A DNA stretch of 64,000 nucleotides, from positions 1 through 64,000 of the forward strand of contig CABZOI010000001.1 of assembly GCA_902527245.1 (NCBI GenBank). The letters are read 5' to 3'. Made by a program: the position numbers and the translations under genes. The DNA is from an uncultured SAR92 cluster bacterium (lineage in GTDB: Bacteria; Pseudomonadota; Gammaproteobacteria; Pseudomonadales; Porticoccaceae). Positions 54,504 to 63,921 of this stretch are shown in pieces (the first letter of the stretch is position 1; each line of letters opens with the position of its first letter). The notes below the pieces were generated by a model. That model worked only from the letters and a program-made list of their open reading frames with translations. It searched no databases and was not told the origin of the DNA.

Positions 54504-55178
54504 GGATCTGGAATATTCTGAAACCTCTGAATTAGAAGCCACAAAAATTTTATCAGCAGGTCTAAGCGCAAATATCCCATTAGTAACAACGCCTGCGATA
54601 TTGTTCAAATCTTTTTCTAATGATTTAGGTTTTGAGATTGGATAGAGCCCTTTGACATCGATAATGAGATTTCCGTTATCTGTAATTACACCTTTTCTAT
54701 GCTCTGGATCACCACCCATCTCTTTAATTTCTTTCGAGACATACTTAATGGATGTAGGAATCACCTCAATTGGTAGTGGAAATTCGCCTAGATTTGATAC
54801 CCACTTTGTATGATCAACTATACAAACAAATTCTTTTGATGCTGCGGCTACAATTTTTTCTTGAGTTAGCGCGCCACCCCCGCCCTTAACTAGTTCAAGA
54901 CTAGAATTCGACTCATCAGCTCCATCAATGTATAGCTCTAGAGAGTCAACTTCATCCAGTTTGAATACTTTAATTTCATGTTTTTCAAGTAATTTCTTTG
55001 TCGCAATTGAACTTGCAACGGCTCCCTTTAATCTAATTTTCTCTTGGGCCATTAATTCAATAAAGAGATTTGTTGTCGAGCCTGTGCCGATACCCAAGAT
55101 TGTTCTGCCATGGAGTTTAGGTAATATGTAATCCAAGGCAGCCCTAGCGCAAAGAGCCTTCAATTTATTCTGACTCAT
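54489..55178 (-). CDS. rpiA: Ribose-5-phosphate isomerase A
   Basis: Interconverts ribose 5-phosphate and ribulose 5-phosphate in the pentose phosphate pathway. The 229-residue protein has the phosphate-binding loop GIGTGSTTNLFIE near residue 26, the catalytic DGADES near 80 and KGGGGALTQEKIVA near 92. The other pentose-phosphate gene here, rpe, is 19 kb away. It is divergent from ilvA, an arrangement conserved in Pseudomonas and other gammaproteobacteria. Confidence 0.97.
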   Translation of the reverse strand: MSQNKLKALCARAALDYILPKLHGRTILGIGTGSTTNLFIELMAQEKIRLKGAVASSIATKKLLEKHEIKVFKLDEVDSLELYIDGADESNSSLELVKGGGGALTQEKIVAAASKEFVCIVDHTKWVSNLGEFPLPIEVIPTSIKYVSKEIKEMGGDPEHRKGVITDNGNLIIDVKGLYPISKPKSLEKDLNNIAGVVTNGIFALRPADKIFVASNSEVSEYSRSLASS

Positions 55179-55335
55179 TCAAATAACTCTCGATAACCGA
55201 TTTGTTCCTATATAAGGGTATCACTTTTACAACTGAGAATTATTTTTATTATTAATAAATACATAAATATTTGTGAATTACTGGCGATGTGAACGATATG
55301 ACACTACCATACCCGTTTGTTAATTTGTGACGCTT

Positions 55336-56841
55336 ATGTTCAAGGATTACGTAAAAAAAATTGAATCTGCCAACTTGTATGATTTGGTGCAAAAGACACC
55401 AATCAATTTTGCATCGTCCTTATCAGAAAAATTAGAGAACAGAATTTATATAAAGAGAGAAGATCTGCAACCTGTTTTTTCTTTTAAAATTCGAGGCGCA
55501 TACAATAAACTTAAGAATCTGTCTAAGCTAGAGCTGAACCGAGGAGTCATTGCTGCTTCTGCAGGAAATCATGCGCAGGGTGTTGCTTTGGCTGCGCATA
55601 CGCTCGACGTAAAAGCTGTTATCGTAATGCCTGTCACCACACCTGAAATAAAAGTTCAAGCAGTAGGTGCTAGGGCAACTGTAATTTTGCATGGAGACAC
55701 TTATGATGAAGCGTATAGTCATGCAATTGAGATATCAAAAACACGTAAGATGACTTTCATTCATCCATTTGATGATGAGGACGTGATAGTAGGGCAAGGG
55801 ACTGTTGGATATGAGATCTTCACTCAAGTTCAGGGAGCGATTGATTATATTTTTATTCCTGTTGGTGGAGGTGGACTCTGCGCCGGTGTAGCCGCATATA
55901 TCAAAAGTTTGAGCCCAGAAACTAAGATTATTGCTGTTGAGACACTTGATGCAGCCTGCTTGAATTCTGCGCTTATGGAGGGTAAACCAGTAAAACTAAA
56001 AAGTGTTGGCCTTTTTGCAGATGGTACGGCGGTTGCAGAGATTGGAAGGAAAACTTTTAGCATCTTAAAAGAACTTGTTGATGATGTTGTATTAGTTTCA
56101 ACTGATGAGATTTGTGCTGCAATTAAAGACATTTACAACGAAGTTAGAGCTATTTGTGAGCCTTCTGGAGCAATGAGTTTAGCAGGATTAAAAAAATTCG
56201 TCTCTCAAAATGCGATTTCAGGATCATCTTTAATAACGATTCAATGCGGAGCAAATATAGATTTTGATAGGCTTCGATATATCTCTGAGAGAACAGAGGT
56301 AGGCGAGAAGAAAGAAGCCATCCTTGCAGTTACTTTGAGGGAGGAGATTGGTAGCTTTCATAAGTTCTGTGGAGCATTAAATGGGCGTGTTATTTCTGAG
56401 TTTAATTACAGATACAGCGGCGAAAATAACGCTCAAGTATTCGTCGGTGTAAAAGTTATCTCTGATGACGACCGAGAGCGATTAATTGCATATTTGACTG
56501 GATTAAATTATCCGGTGAAGGATTTGACGGAAAGTGAAATGGCGAAGTCGCATATAAGATATATGGTAGGAGGAAAAGCGCCCTCTCTTACGGAAGAGCA
56601 AATATTTAGAGTTCAGTTTCCAGAAAAACCAGGAGCTCTTCACACGTTTTTAACCCATCTTGGGGGACAATTTAATATAACAATGTTTCACTATAGAAAT
56701 CATGGGTCAGCATTTGGCAAAGTGCTTGTTGGATTTCAATGTAGCGATTCTGATTGTAATTTGATTAAAAAAATCTTGGATGAGCTGAACTACCCTTGTC
56801 AAGTTGAAACTCACAGTGAGGCTTATAAATTCTTTTTATAA
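55336..56841 (+). CDS. ilvA: Threonine ammonia-lyase, biosynthetic
   Basis: Deaminates threonine to 2-oxobutanoate, the first step of isoleucine synthesis. The 501-residue protein has the PLP lysine in FSFKIRGAYNKL near residue 50, SAGNHAQGVALAA near 79, the PLP phosphate loop PVGGGGLCAGVAAY near 177, and two C-terminal ACT-like regulatory repeats (about 320-500) as in isoleucine-inhibited enzymes. I use the ATG at 55336; a GTG three codons upstream is also possible. It converges with pyk, 3 bases apart. Confidence 0.96.
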   Translation: MFKDYVKKIESANLYDLVQKTPINFASSLSEKLENRIYIKREDLQPVFSFKIRGAYNKLKNLSKLELNRGVIAASAGNHAQGVALAAHTLDVKAVIVMPVTTPEIKVQAVGARATVILHGDTYDEAYSHAIEISKTRKMTFIHPFDDEDVIVGQGTVGYEIFTQVQGAIDYIFIPVGGGGLCAGVAAYIKSLSPETKIIAVETLDAACLNSALMEGKPVKLKSVGLFADGTAVAEIGRKTFSILKELVDDVVLVSTDEICAAIKDIYNEVRAICEPSGAMSLAGLKKFVSQNAISGSSLITIQCGANIDFDRLRYISERTEVGEKKEAILAVTLREEIGSFHKFCGALNGRVISEFNYRYSGENNAQVFVGVKVISDDDRERLIAYLTGLNYPVKDLTESEMAKSHIRYMVGGKAPSLTEEQIFRVQFPEKPGALHTFLTHLGGQFNITMFHYRNHGSAFGKVLVGFQCSDSDCNLIKKILDELNYPCQVETHSEAYKFFL

Positions 56842-56844
56842 ATT

Positions 56845-58254
56845 TTATATTAAATCAGCAATTTTTCTTATTTGAATGGCTTCAAAACCTGAGCCAGCTA
56901 GGGCATCTGAGATTACAACAACTGGATCTTGAGCTTCAAAATTCTTTCTCTCTAACATTATTTTTGCAGCCCTTTTGAGTGTTAGCTCGGGATTGTCGCT
57001 AAAATCTATCTGATAACTTAGAACATTTCGATTTAGCATAAGTTGTCTCATTGTTGAGGCTCGATCAGTAAAGGCACAGATGATCGAAACCTGTGGATGA
57101 CAATTTGTTACGCGATTTGCCATTCTTCCCCTTCTGGTTGGCACAATTATCGCCTTAGCAGAGATCGATTCTGCGAGAGAGACGGCCGCTTTTGCGATTT
57201 CCTGTTTGCTTTCATTTACAATTAATTGATCGGTAAAACGAAGACCTCTGCTACTTTCTGTCGATCTAGCAATTTTATCCAGAGTTTCCACGCATTTCAC
57301 TGGGAATTTACCCACAGTTGTCTCTCCAGATAACATAATGGCGTCTGCCTCCTCATAAACTGCGTTTGCAACGTCTGTGACTTCAGCTCGTGTTGGGATA
57401 GGATTATTGATCATAGATTCCAACATATGAGTCGCAACAATAGATCTTTTGCCCAATTCCGCACATGTTCTGATAATTCTTCTCTGAATTCTCGGCAATA
57501 CTTCAAAAGGAATTTCCACTCCTAAGTCGCCCCTTGCAACCATAACCCCGTCGGCGACTTTTATGATTTCCTGCATATTTTTGATGGCTTCTTGGTCTTC
57601 AAGTTTAGCAATTATCTTTGTTTCCCTTTTATCTTCTCCAAGAAGTGTTTGTAGGCTCTTTATATCTGAAGCCTCCCTAACGAAAGATAGTGCAATAAAA
57701 TCCACCTTATTTTGAATTCCAAACTTAATATCTCTTTTATCTTTTTCTGTTATCGCTGGCAAATTTACCCTGACTCCAGGGAGATTAACGTGTCGTTTAC
57801 TCTTTAGTAAGCCACCGTCAATAACCTTAACTTTCATTAATCTGTCTTGTTTTTCCAGAACCTGAAGATTAATCAGTCCATTATCAACCGTTATGGTGTC
57901 ACCTATGTTTGTATCTTTAATTAAATCTTCATAATTTATTTGTATCGAGGATTCTTCAACATTATCAGTACCTCTAACAACAATACTTACAACATCTCCC
58001 GCTTTCAGATGCAAGTCATTTGCAATGTCACCTGTTCTGATCTCTGGACCCTGAGTATCAAGAAGAATGCCCACTGGATGATCTAGGTTTTTGTTTAGGA
58101 TTTTAAGCGAATCAATTACACTTTTATGAGATGAGTGATCACCGTGAGACATATTTAATCGGGCTATATTCATTCCCGCTTTCGCCAGTTTTTCCAACAT
58201 TGCAGGGCTTTCAGTTTTTGGCCCTATTGTGCAAATTATTTTTGTTCTACGCAT
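56845..58254 (-). CDS. pyk: Pyruvate kinase
   Basis: Final step of glycolysis: phosphoenolpyruvate + ADP to pyruvate + ATP. The 469-residue protein begins RRTKIICTIGPKTESP, has NIARLNMSHGDH near residue 33, LDTQGPEIRTG near 66, the catalytic region IIAKLEDQEAI near 220, MVARGDLGVEIPFE near 242, ATHMLESMI near 274 and AVYEEADAIMLSGET near 295. It overlaps the 5-FCL gene by 19 bases, so it is cotranscribed with it. Confidence 0.97.
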   Translation of the reverse strand: MRRTKIICTIGPKTESPAMLEKLAKAGMNIARLNMSHGDHSSHKSVIDSLKILNKNLDHPVGILLDTQGPEIRTGDIANDLHLKAGDVVSIVVRGTDNVEESSIQINYEDLIKDTNIGDTITVDNGLINLQVLEKQDRLMKVKVIDGGLLKSKRHVNLPGVRVNLPAITEKDKRDIKFGIQNKVDFIALSFVREASDIKSLQTLLGEDKRETKIIAKLEDQEAIKNMQEIIKVADGVMVARGDLGVEIPFEVLPRIQRRIIRTCAELGKRSIVATHMLESMINNPIPTRAEVTDVANAVYEEADAIMLSGETTVGKFPVKCVETLDKIARSTESSRGLRFTDQLIVNESKQEIAKAAVSLAESISAKAIIVPTRRGRMANRVTNCHPQVSIICAFTDRASTMRQLMLNRNVLSYQIDFSDNPELTLKRAAKIMLERKNFEAQDPVVVISDALAGSGFEAIQIRKIADLI

Positions 58255-58820
58255 ATAAATTCTTTCTCAGTTACGATGTATTGAAGTGGTAAGTCCCATG
58301 CTCTATTTGGAATATTGCTTGTTTCTTGAATGCTAAATCCAAGGCCAATTAATTTGAGTTTATTTTTCTTTTTTGTTGCAACAAATTCAAATGTTTTGTC
58401 ATAAAAGCCGCCACCCATCCCAATTCTGTTTCCATTTCTATCGAATCCAACTAATGGGAACAATACAGCATCTAACAAATCAATGCTTACAAGGCTTGGG
58501 TTTATGGGTTCATTTATTCCATATTTATTTTTTTCAAATTGCTGATTTTGATCGTATTCTCCAAACTTTAGAGTTCTTTTATTTTGATCATTAATTATAG
58601 GGATATAAAATTTACAACTCTTAAATACATAATCTTTTGATATGTAGATAGGATCTACCTCTCCATCATTCTGTAAGTAAGTAGCGATATTTTTGGAGTC
58701 CGATAAAATACCGCTGCTGACCAAAATTTTCGCTATTTTAAGTGACGCAGACTCTCGATCATCAGACGTTAACTGTTTTCTGCGCAGACGTAATTCTTTT
58801 CTTGTTTTTTCGATATTCAC
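58236..58820 (-). CDS. 5-Formyltetrahydrofolate cyclo-ligase
   Basis: Converts 5-formyltetrahydrofolate to 5,10-methenyltetrahydrofolate with ATP (YgfA/FAU1 family). The 194-residue protein has the basic N-terminal RKELRLRRKQL segment, FPLVGFDRNGNRIGMGGGFYDKTF (quoted in part: NRIGMGGGFYDKT) near residue 128 as the nucleotide-binding signature, and the C-terminal PLQYIVTEKEFI. The start is GTG at 58820, 22 bases after the 6S RNA. Its place directly downstream of ssrS is conserved in gammaproteobacteria, and it may be expressed by readthrough from ssrS. Confidence 0.94.
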   Translation of the reverse strand: MNIEKTRKELRLRRKQLTSDDRESASLKIAKILVSSGILSDSKNIATYLQNDGEVDPIYISKDYVFKSCKFYIPIINDQNKRTLKFGEYDQNQQFEKNKYGINEPINPSLVSIDLLDAVLFPLVGFDRNGNRIGMGGGFYDKTFEFVATKKKNKLKLIGLGFSIQETSNIPNRAWDLPLQYIVTEKEFICVEQK

Positions 58821-58842
58821 TTAGCATCTCAAACTTTAGCAC

Positions 58843-59009
58843 CCAGAAATGCCGCTGCCAAAGTGGCCTTGAACCGAAAAGTTCAAGGTGGCGACTCAAG
58901 TAACATATCAGGCGTTCCGTCGCGCGGAATTGCACAACAATGTCAACTACGAGAAGCCTATTTATATGTATCGGCTCAGGGACTTCTTGGCTGGCGCGCA
59001 TTCTAGGCC
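58843..59009 (-). ncRNA. ssrS: 6S RNA
   Basis: Small RNA that mimics an open promoter and binds the sigma-70 RNA polymerase holoenzyme, reducing transcription in stationary phase. The minus strand shows blocks shared with E. coli 6S RNA: CCCTGAGCCGATA near the 5' side of the central bubble, GAGAAGCC-like GGCTTCTCG, and CACCTTGAAC...GTTCAAGG then GCGGCATTTC at the 3' side. The ends pair as a closing stem (CCTAGAATGC with GCATTTCTGGG). An extended -10 promoter lies directly upstream. The zapA-ssrS-5-FCL order supports the call. Length about 167 bases. Confidence 0.95.
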
Positions 59010-59014
59010 ACAAA

Positions 59015-59023
59015 ATTATATCA
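59015..59023 (-). promoter_or_regulatory. Extended -10 promoter of 6S RNA
   Basis: On the minus strand TGATATAAT combines the TGn extension with a perfect TATAAT. It predicts a start at about 59008-59009, exactly where the 6S closing stem begins. The -35 region is weak (AAGCAA at a 17-base spacing). Confidence 0.7.
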
Positions 59024-59053
59024 GTAGCCGATTCTGATTGCTTAAAAATTTTA

Positions 59054-59350
59054 TTAAGATTGAAGTTCTAAGAGCGCTTCTGACACCTTAATATCCAGGT
59101 TTTTGAAAACTTTGGAGGCGCTACTGTTTTCTGTATTAGAGTTTTTCCCATCTATTACATCATGTGCTAGATTTAATGCTGTCATAACTGCAATTCTCTC
59201 AAGACCGATAATGGATGAGGACTTTCGTATCTCCTCCATTTTATTATTAACCAGAGTAGCTGATTCAAGCAGCACTTCTTTTTCTTCTGGAGCACAATTC
59301 ACTTGATACTCCTTGTCAAGAATTTGGATTTTTAAGGAAATTGAATTCAC
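59054..59350 (-). CDS. zapA: Cell division protein ZapA
   Basis: FtsZ-associated protein that promotes Z-ring bundling. The 98-residue length is typical. The N-terminal IQILDKEYQVNCAPEEKEVLLESA is the ZapA-type fold start (quoted in part: ILDKEYQVNCAPEEK), followed by MEEIRKSSSIIGLERIAVMTALNLAHDV and a helical coiled-coil tail. The start overlaps the stop of the upstream zapB-like gene by one base, and ssrS follows. Confidence 0.93.
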   Translation of the reverse strand: MNSISLKIQILDKEYQVNCAPEEKEVLLESATLVNNKMEEIRKSSSIIGLERIAVMTALNLAHDVIDGKNSNTENSSASKVFKNLDIKVSEALLELQS

Positions 59351-59553
59351 TAGCTAACAGAGCCTAGAGCTTGTAATCGAGAAATCATATTTTCGACTTT
59401 ACGCTTTGTGATATCGTTACGTTTTGCTAATTGATTTTTTTCAGCGATTAAAGCACTCTCTCTTTTTTTTAGTGCTAGATTATCCCTTTTCAGTTCTTGG
59501 CACGCTAATATAAGTTGATCAACTTTCGATTCAAAATTATCGGTGTTAGACAT
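59350..59553 (-). CDS. ZapB-like coiled-coil protein (TIGR02449 family)
   Basis: Short coiled-coil protein usually encoded just upstream of zapA in gammaproteobacteria and thought to act with ZapA at the division ring. The 67-residue chain is almost wholly helical with heptad-like Leu spacing (DQLILACQELKRDN, ESALIAEKNQLAKRN). The function is inferred from context and from resemblance to ZapB. It overlaps zapA by one base. Confidence 0.82.
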   Translation of the reverse strand: MSNTDNFESKVDQLILACQELKRDNLALKKRESALIAEKNQLAKRNDITKRKVENMISRLQALGSVS

Positions 59554-59689
59554 TGTTAACTCACCTCTCTATCCGAAGACAACTATATTCATTGTTGCAA
59601 GTTTGGTCAATTGTATGTTTTGAAAAAAGGTATCTGATGCTGTTAGATTCGCAAGATGTTAAGCTTAAGCACTATAGGGTGGAGGCAAA

Positions 59690-60223
59690 ATGACTTTTGA
59701 AGAATTAGAGGATCTGTTTTTGGCTTTGGAGATAAATTTGAATCCTTCTACTTTTCACGGCCTATTATGCGGGCAGCTTTGCTGGAACGACGAAAAAATA
59801 GATTCTTTTATGACTGAATCAGCAGATATTTTTTCGATTTCCAGTGATAGGGGTATGGATGCTGATCAGTCTTTGAGAGAACTATATGATGAGATTTATT
59901 TAAATCTTAAAAATTCAAATTTTACTTTTCAACCAATATTACCAGGTGACGACGCCCCGTTATCTGAACGCTTAGAATCATTTGGATATTGGTGCTCAAA
60001 TTTCGTGTCAGGACTGGCAGATGGAATAACAGGTCAATTTAGTTTTACACAAGAGAGCAAAGAAGCGCTATCAGATTTGTCAGCAATGGGTCAAGTTTCT
60101 GATGAGAGTAATGAGGATGACGATGATGAGCGACTTTATTACGAATTAGTAGAGCATGCTCGACTTTCTGTGCAAATAATTTTTTCGGAGATCAATACTT
60201 CGATTAATGAACCACTGAGTTGA
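59690..60223 (+). CDS. ygfB: UPF0149 family protein YgfB
   Basis: YgfB/YecA-family protein of unknown biochemical role; in Pseudomonas a homologue influences antibiotic response genes. The 177-residue protein has the family features STFHGLLCGQLCW near residue 22, LPGDDAPLSERLESFGYWCSNFVSGLA near 83 (quoted in part: GYWCSNFVSGLA) and an acidic SNEDDDDERLYYELVEHAR segment near 143. A GGTGGAGG ribosome binding site precedes the ATG. It lies divergent from zapB-like/zapA and directly upstream of pepP, as in E. coli. Confidence 0.93.
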   Translation: MTFEELEDLFLALEINLNPSTFHGLLCGQLCWNDEKIDSFMTESADIFSISSDRGMDADQSLRELYDEIYLNLKNSNFTFQPILPGDDAPLSERLESFGYWCSNFVSGLADGITGQFSFTQESKEALSDLSAMGQVSDESNEDDDDERLYYELVEHARLSVQIIFSEINTSINEPLS

Positions 60224-60268
60224 CCATGGAAGTTATTGGAAGCAGATGAAAAATTGGGGTTAATATCA

Positions 60269-61579
60269 ATGATTGAAAAAAAAGAATATATGTCTAGAAG
60301 ACAAGAGCTAATGTCAATGATGCACAAAAATAGCATTGCTGTAATTTCTTCGGCTCCGGAAAAGGTGAGATCTCGCGATACAAATTATCCATATAAACAG
60401 AATGTTAATTTGACTTATCTAGCCGGATTTCCAGAGCCGGAGTCAGTATTAGTTCTGATACCTGATCGAGAGGATGGACAGGTCATATTATTCTGTCGTG
60501 ACAAAGATCCTCTAAGAGAAACTTGGGATGGTTACAGAGAAGGTCCTGCGTCCGCAATCAAGAAATATGGCTTTGATGATGCATTTCCTATCTCTGATAT
60601 TGATGACATTTTGCCAAACTTAATCGAGGGTAAGGATCGGCTCTACTATGCTGTAGGTAAAGACGCTGACTTTGATAAACGAATAATGGATTGGGTCAAC
60701 CATGTTAAGTCTCAACGAGGAAACGGTGCGCTTCCTCCAGGTGAATTTGTAGATTTGGATCATTTCATGAATGAAATGCGTTTGATAAAAACAAAGTCAG
60801 AATTGGAGATCATGAAAAAGGCAGCAAAAGTTTCTGTGGATGCTCACAAAAGGGCCATGAAATTTTGCAAACCTGGAATTTATGAATATCAACTCCAAGC
60901 TGAAATTGAGCATGAATTTCAAATGTCTGGTGCTAACGGGCCTGCATACACTTCAATTGTGGGTGGTGGAGCAAATGGTTGCATACTGCACTATATTGAG
61001 AACAAAGATATGCTTAAGAATGGAGATCTTGTTCTGATTGATGCTGGTTGCGAATATGAAGACTATGCTTCTGATATTACAAGAACGTTTCCGGTTAATG
61101 GGAAGTTTAGTGATGAACAAGCAGCCATATATGACATTGTCTTGAAGGCGCTAAAAGAGGCTATTGATGTTACCCAGGCTGGCACACCTTATAATAAGAC
61201 AAATGAAACTACGATAAGAGTAATTACTGAAGGTCTCGTAGAGTTAGGTCTTCTTAAGGGAGATATTAATGATCTGATCAAAGCTGAAGCACATCGAGAA
61301 TTTTATATGCATGGTGCTGGCCATTGGTTAGGCTTAGATGTTCATGATGTTGGAGATTATAAAATAGATGGTGAATGGAGAATATATGAGCCTGGAATGG
61401 TTGTCACAATAGAGCCTGGGATATACATCTCGCCCAAGAATAAAAAGGTCGACATTAAGTGGAGAGGGATCGGAGTGCGTATCGAGGATGACATTGTTAT
61501 AACAAAAACTGGCAATATTAATCTGACATCAAAAGTTCCCAAAGAGCGGAATGAAATTGAAAAAATGATGGCTAAGTAG
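60269..61579 (+). CDS. pepP: Xaa-Pro aminopeptidase
   Basis: Manganese-dependent removal of the N-terminal residue from peptides with proline second. The 436-residue protein has an N-terminal domain (RDTNYPYKQNVNLTYLAGFPEPES) and a pita-bread catalytic domain with metal ligands in DAGCEYEDYASDITRTF (two Asp), GAGHWLGLDVHD (His), TIEPGIY (Glu) and GVRIEDDI (Glu). The ATG at 60269 matches E. coli PepP; upstream starts would add 11 residues and approach ygfB. ubiH follows after 8 bases. Confidence 0.96.
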   Translation: MIEKKEYMSRRQELMSMMHKNSIAVISSAPEKVRSRDTNYPYKQNVNLTYLAGFPEPESVLVLIPDREDGQVILFCRDKDPLRETWDGYREGPASAIKKYGFDDAFPISDIDDILPNLIEGKDRLYYAVGKDADFDKRIMDWVNHVKSQRGNGALPPGEFVDLDHFMNEMRLIKTKSELEIMKKAAKVSVDAHKRAMKFCKPGIYEYQLQAEIEHEFQMSGANGPAYTSIVGGGANGCILHYIENKDMLKNGDLVLIDAGCEYEDYASDITRTFPVNGKFSDEQAAIYDIVLKALKEAIDVTQAGTPYNKTNETTIRVITEGLVELGLLKGDINDLIKAEAHREFYMHGAGHWLGLDVHDVGDYKIDGEWRIYEPGMVVTIEPGIYISPKNKKVDIKWRGIGVRIEDDIVITKTGNINLTSKVPKERNEIEKMMAK

Positions 61580-61587
61580 AATTAACA

Positions 61588-62832
61588 ATGTCCGTAACAA
61601 TCTGCCAAACAGCAGTAACCAAAGCTTATGATATCGTTATTGTTGGAGCTGGACTTGTAGGTTTGAGTTTATCACTTCTTTTGAAGCAAGATTTCAAAAG
61701 TATTCTTCTGATAGATAAGCGAAAAGTTGAGGTTGACGTCACATCTTCCAACTCGACAGATTTATACATAAATAAAAAATCTATAGCGCTTTCAATGTCG
61801 AGTATTGAGATTATTCGACAACTTGATTTATGGAATGAGCTTGAAAAAGTCGCTGCAAAAATTGAAAAAGTACATGTTAGTGGAAATGGCGATGTTGGGT
61901 CAGTGCTTTTGTCAGCTTGTGAACTTGATCAAAAAGCTCTTGGATATAACGTATCGACTGCGATTTTTAGTCAGAGTTTGATCAAATCTGTAAAAAACTC
62001 GCAGGTAGAGGTTTTAAGTGAATCATCGGTAGAAAATATAATTTTTAAAAAGGAACATGTAGAAATAGAAGTACTTCAAACCCAGAACTCTCGAGTTGCA
62101 AGTTTTAATTCAAAGTTATTAATCATGTGTGATGGCGTAGATTCAAAAGTTTTCGATTTTTTGGGTGTGCAAAAAAGTGATTTTGAATCTGATTACGAGG
62201 CTATTTCGACTAATATTGATCTTCAACAGCCACACCAAAATATTGCTTATCAGCGATTTTCAAGAAAAGGACATATGGCTCTGTTGCCAATTCCAAAAGA
62301 CAAACAAACAAATCGTGTTGAATTAGTTTGGGTTCTCAAAAAGAAATTGGCAAATGAATTTAGCTCACTATCCGATGAAGACTTCTTAAAGTATGTGCAA
62401 GATAACTTTGGTTATAGGTTGGGAGTTTTTGAGAAAATAGACCAGCGACTAAAGTTTCCCATTATTCGACAGCAATCCATGGAGCAAATTAGAAATGGAC
62501 TGGTTATTTTGGGAAATGCAGCAAATAGTATATATCCAATTGGAGCTCAGGGATTTAATTTAGCACTTCGTGACGTCAACAATTTAGTGACAGTTTTAAA
62601 AAGTGCCCTGACTGCAAAGAAACATATTGGAACCTTTGAGGTGTTAGATCAGTACTATCAATCTAAAAAGAATGATCAGGAATTAACAACATGTTTTGGC
62701 GATAGTTTGGAGTCGATTTTCAGTCATCACAATCTGCATGTGAGAGCTCTGAGATCTTTGGGATTATTGGCTATCGACATTGTGCCGTTTTTGAGAAAAA
62801 AAGTTACAAAGTTCGGTGTAGGAGTTCGCTAG
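61588..62832 (+). CDS. ubiH: Ubiquinone biosynthesis FAD-dependent hydroxylase UbiH
   Basis: Hydroxylates the ubiquinone ring during aerobic coenzyme Q synthesis. The 414-residue flavoprotein monooxygenase has the N-terminal FAD motif DIVIVGAGLVGLSLSLLL (near residue 16), the DG motif LLIMCDGVDSKVFDFLGV near 175 and the second FAD motif LVILGNAANSIYPIGAQGFNLALRD around 308 (quoted in part: GNAANSIYPIGAQGFN). The ygfB-pepP-ubiH order supports UbiH; the related ubiI gene that usually follows is not here. Confidence 0.9.
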   Translation: MSVTICQTAVTKAYDIVIVGAGLVGLSLSLLLKQDFKSILLIDKRKVEVDVTSSNSTDLYINKKSIALSMSSIEIIRQLDLWNELEKVAAKIEKVHVSGNGDVGSVLLSACELDQKALGYNVSTAIFSQSLIKSVKNSQVEVLSESSVENIIFKKEHVEIEVLQTQNSRVASFNSKLLIMCDGVDSKVFDFLGVQKSDFESDYEAISTNIDLQQPHQNIAYQRFSRKGHMALLPIPKDKQTNRVELVWVLKKKLANEFSSLSDEDFLKYVQDNFGYRLGVFEKIDQRLKFPIIRQQSMEQIRNGLVILGNAANSIYPIGAQGFNLALRDVNNLVTVLKSALTAKKHIGTFEVLDQYYQSKKNDQELTTCFGDSLESIFSHHNLHVRALRSLGLLAIDIVPFLRKKVTKFGVGVR

Positions 62833-62865
62833 GTAAAATTTTTCCTAGTAAACCAGATCTTTAAA

Positions 62866-63921
62866 TTAATCGCTTAAAAGCACCACTTTAAAAGAGTTAT
62901 TTTTATTCAATATTTCAATAGTTTTAAAATAGTTTGAAGCTAATTTCTCTATGGGTATGAATTTATTTACGACAAAAAGGCATTTGCCATTCGGGTTTAA
63001 TAAATTTTTGCTAGATTTCAAAAATTTGTTCAACACAGTTGTGGATAATGAAAATCCGCTGTGAAAAGGTGGGTTTGACCAGATAGAATCAAAGTTTTCT
63101 TCAATTGACTCTCCAGCATCATCGCCAATTACTTCGTATGCAATTTTTATCCTTGCTAAGTTTCTTTCTGTTGCAATCAAAGCGCCAGCATTATTATCAG
63201 TTGCAATTATCCGTTTGAAATTAAATCTCCTTGCACAAACAGAAAGATAGCCATAACCGCACCCGAGATCTAGAAGAGTTTCAGGGGGCTGATTAAAGTG
63301 AGACAAATAGATTGGCACAGTATCTATTAAAAATCTGCTTCCCTCATCTACTTTATTCCAACCGAAAATACCTGCTTTACTTAATAAATTATTCGAGTCT
63401 CCTTCTTCTATGGATTGTAAGTCATGATATGAGCTTTGAGGATAAGTGATATCAGATTTTACAACCTTAGTGATTTCACTGAGGTAGGTTGAACCATTTT
63501 TTGTAAAGGACATTGGACCTGACAAGATAAGGTTAGCTTTTGATGAAAGACTTTTGATTCCCTCAGCTTTTTTGCCAGTTAAAAATAATTTACCATCGTA
63601 TTCTAATAGTCTTTTAGATTCCTGCATCACATGAAGGCTTATCAATTTTTCTTTAGATATCCTAAAAAATATGTTTTTGAACTGATTAGTTCCAAATGAT
63701 GAAAAATTAAAGTCATTAAAAATAACTTTGAAATCCTCTTTGATTAAAGTTTGGTAAATATCAAAACGGTTCGTTAATAACGAGAGGATCTTTTTTTTAT
63801 TGTTTAGTATTTTTCCCCAATCAAAATCGAACCAATTTTCGTCAGCAATTAACAGGCTTTTGCCCGAGCTTGAGTTTAATCTATTAATAATGGCGTCTAG
63901 TGGCTGATATTTGGTTTCCAT
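62866..63921 (-). CDS. rsmC: 16S rRNA (guanine(1207)-N2)-methyltransferase-like
   Basis: RsmC/RlmG-type rRNA methyltransferase using SAM. The 351-residue protein has a degenerate N-terminal domain (1-165) and a catalytic C-terminal domain with LLDLGCGYGYLSVCARR near residue 217, DNNAGALIATERN near 240 and the active-site motif IWSNPPFHSGF near 283. RsmC (G1207) fits the length of about 340-350 residues; RlmG is longer, about 380 residues, but cannot be excluded. It converges with ubiH. Bases 63922-64000 hold no gene I can support. Confidence 0.87.
   Translation of the reverse strand: METKYQPLDAIINRLNSSSGKSLLIADENWFDFDWGKILNNKKKILSLLTNRFDIYQTLIKEDFKVIFNDFNFSSFGTNQFKNIFFRISKEKLISLHVMQESKRLLEYDGKLFLTGKKAEGIKSLSSKANLILSGPMSFTKNGSTYLSEITKVVKSDITYPQSSYHDLQSIEEGDSNNLLSKAGIFGWNKVDEGSRFLIDTVPIYLSHFNQPPETLLDLGCGYGYLSVCARRFNFKRIIATDNNAGALIATERNLARIKIAYEVIGDDAGESIEENFDSIWSNPPFHSGFSLSTTVLNKFLKSSKNLLNPNGKCLFVVNKFIPIEKLASNYFKTIEILNKNNSFKVVLLSD

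Noticed and set aside
58762-59013. Open minus-strand frame of 83 codons across the 6S RNA region
   Set aside because: It runs through the recognisable 6S RNA and has no protein-family resemblance.
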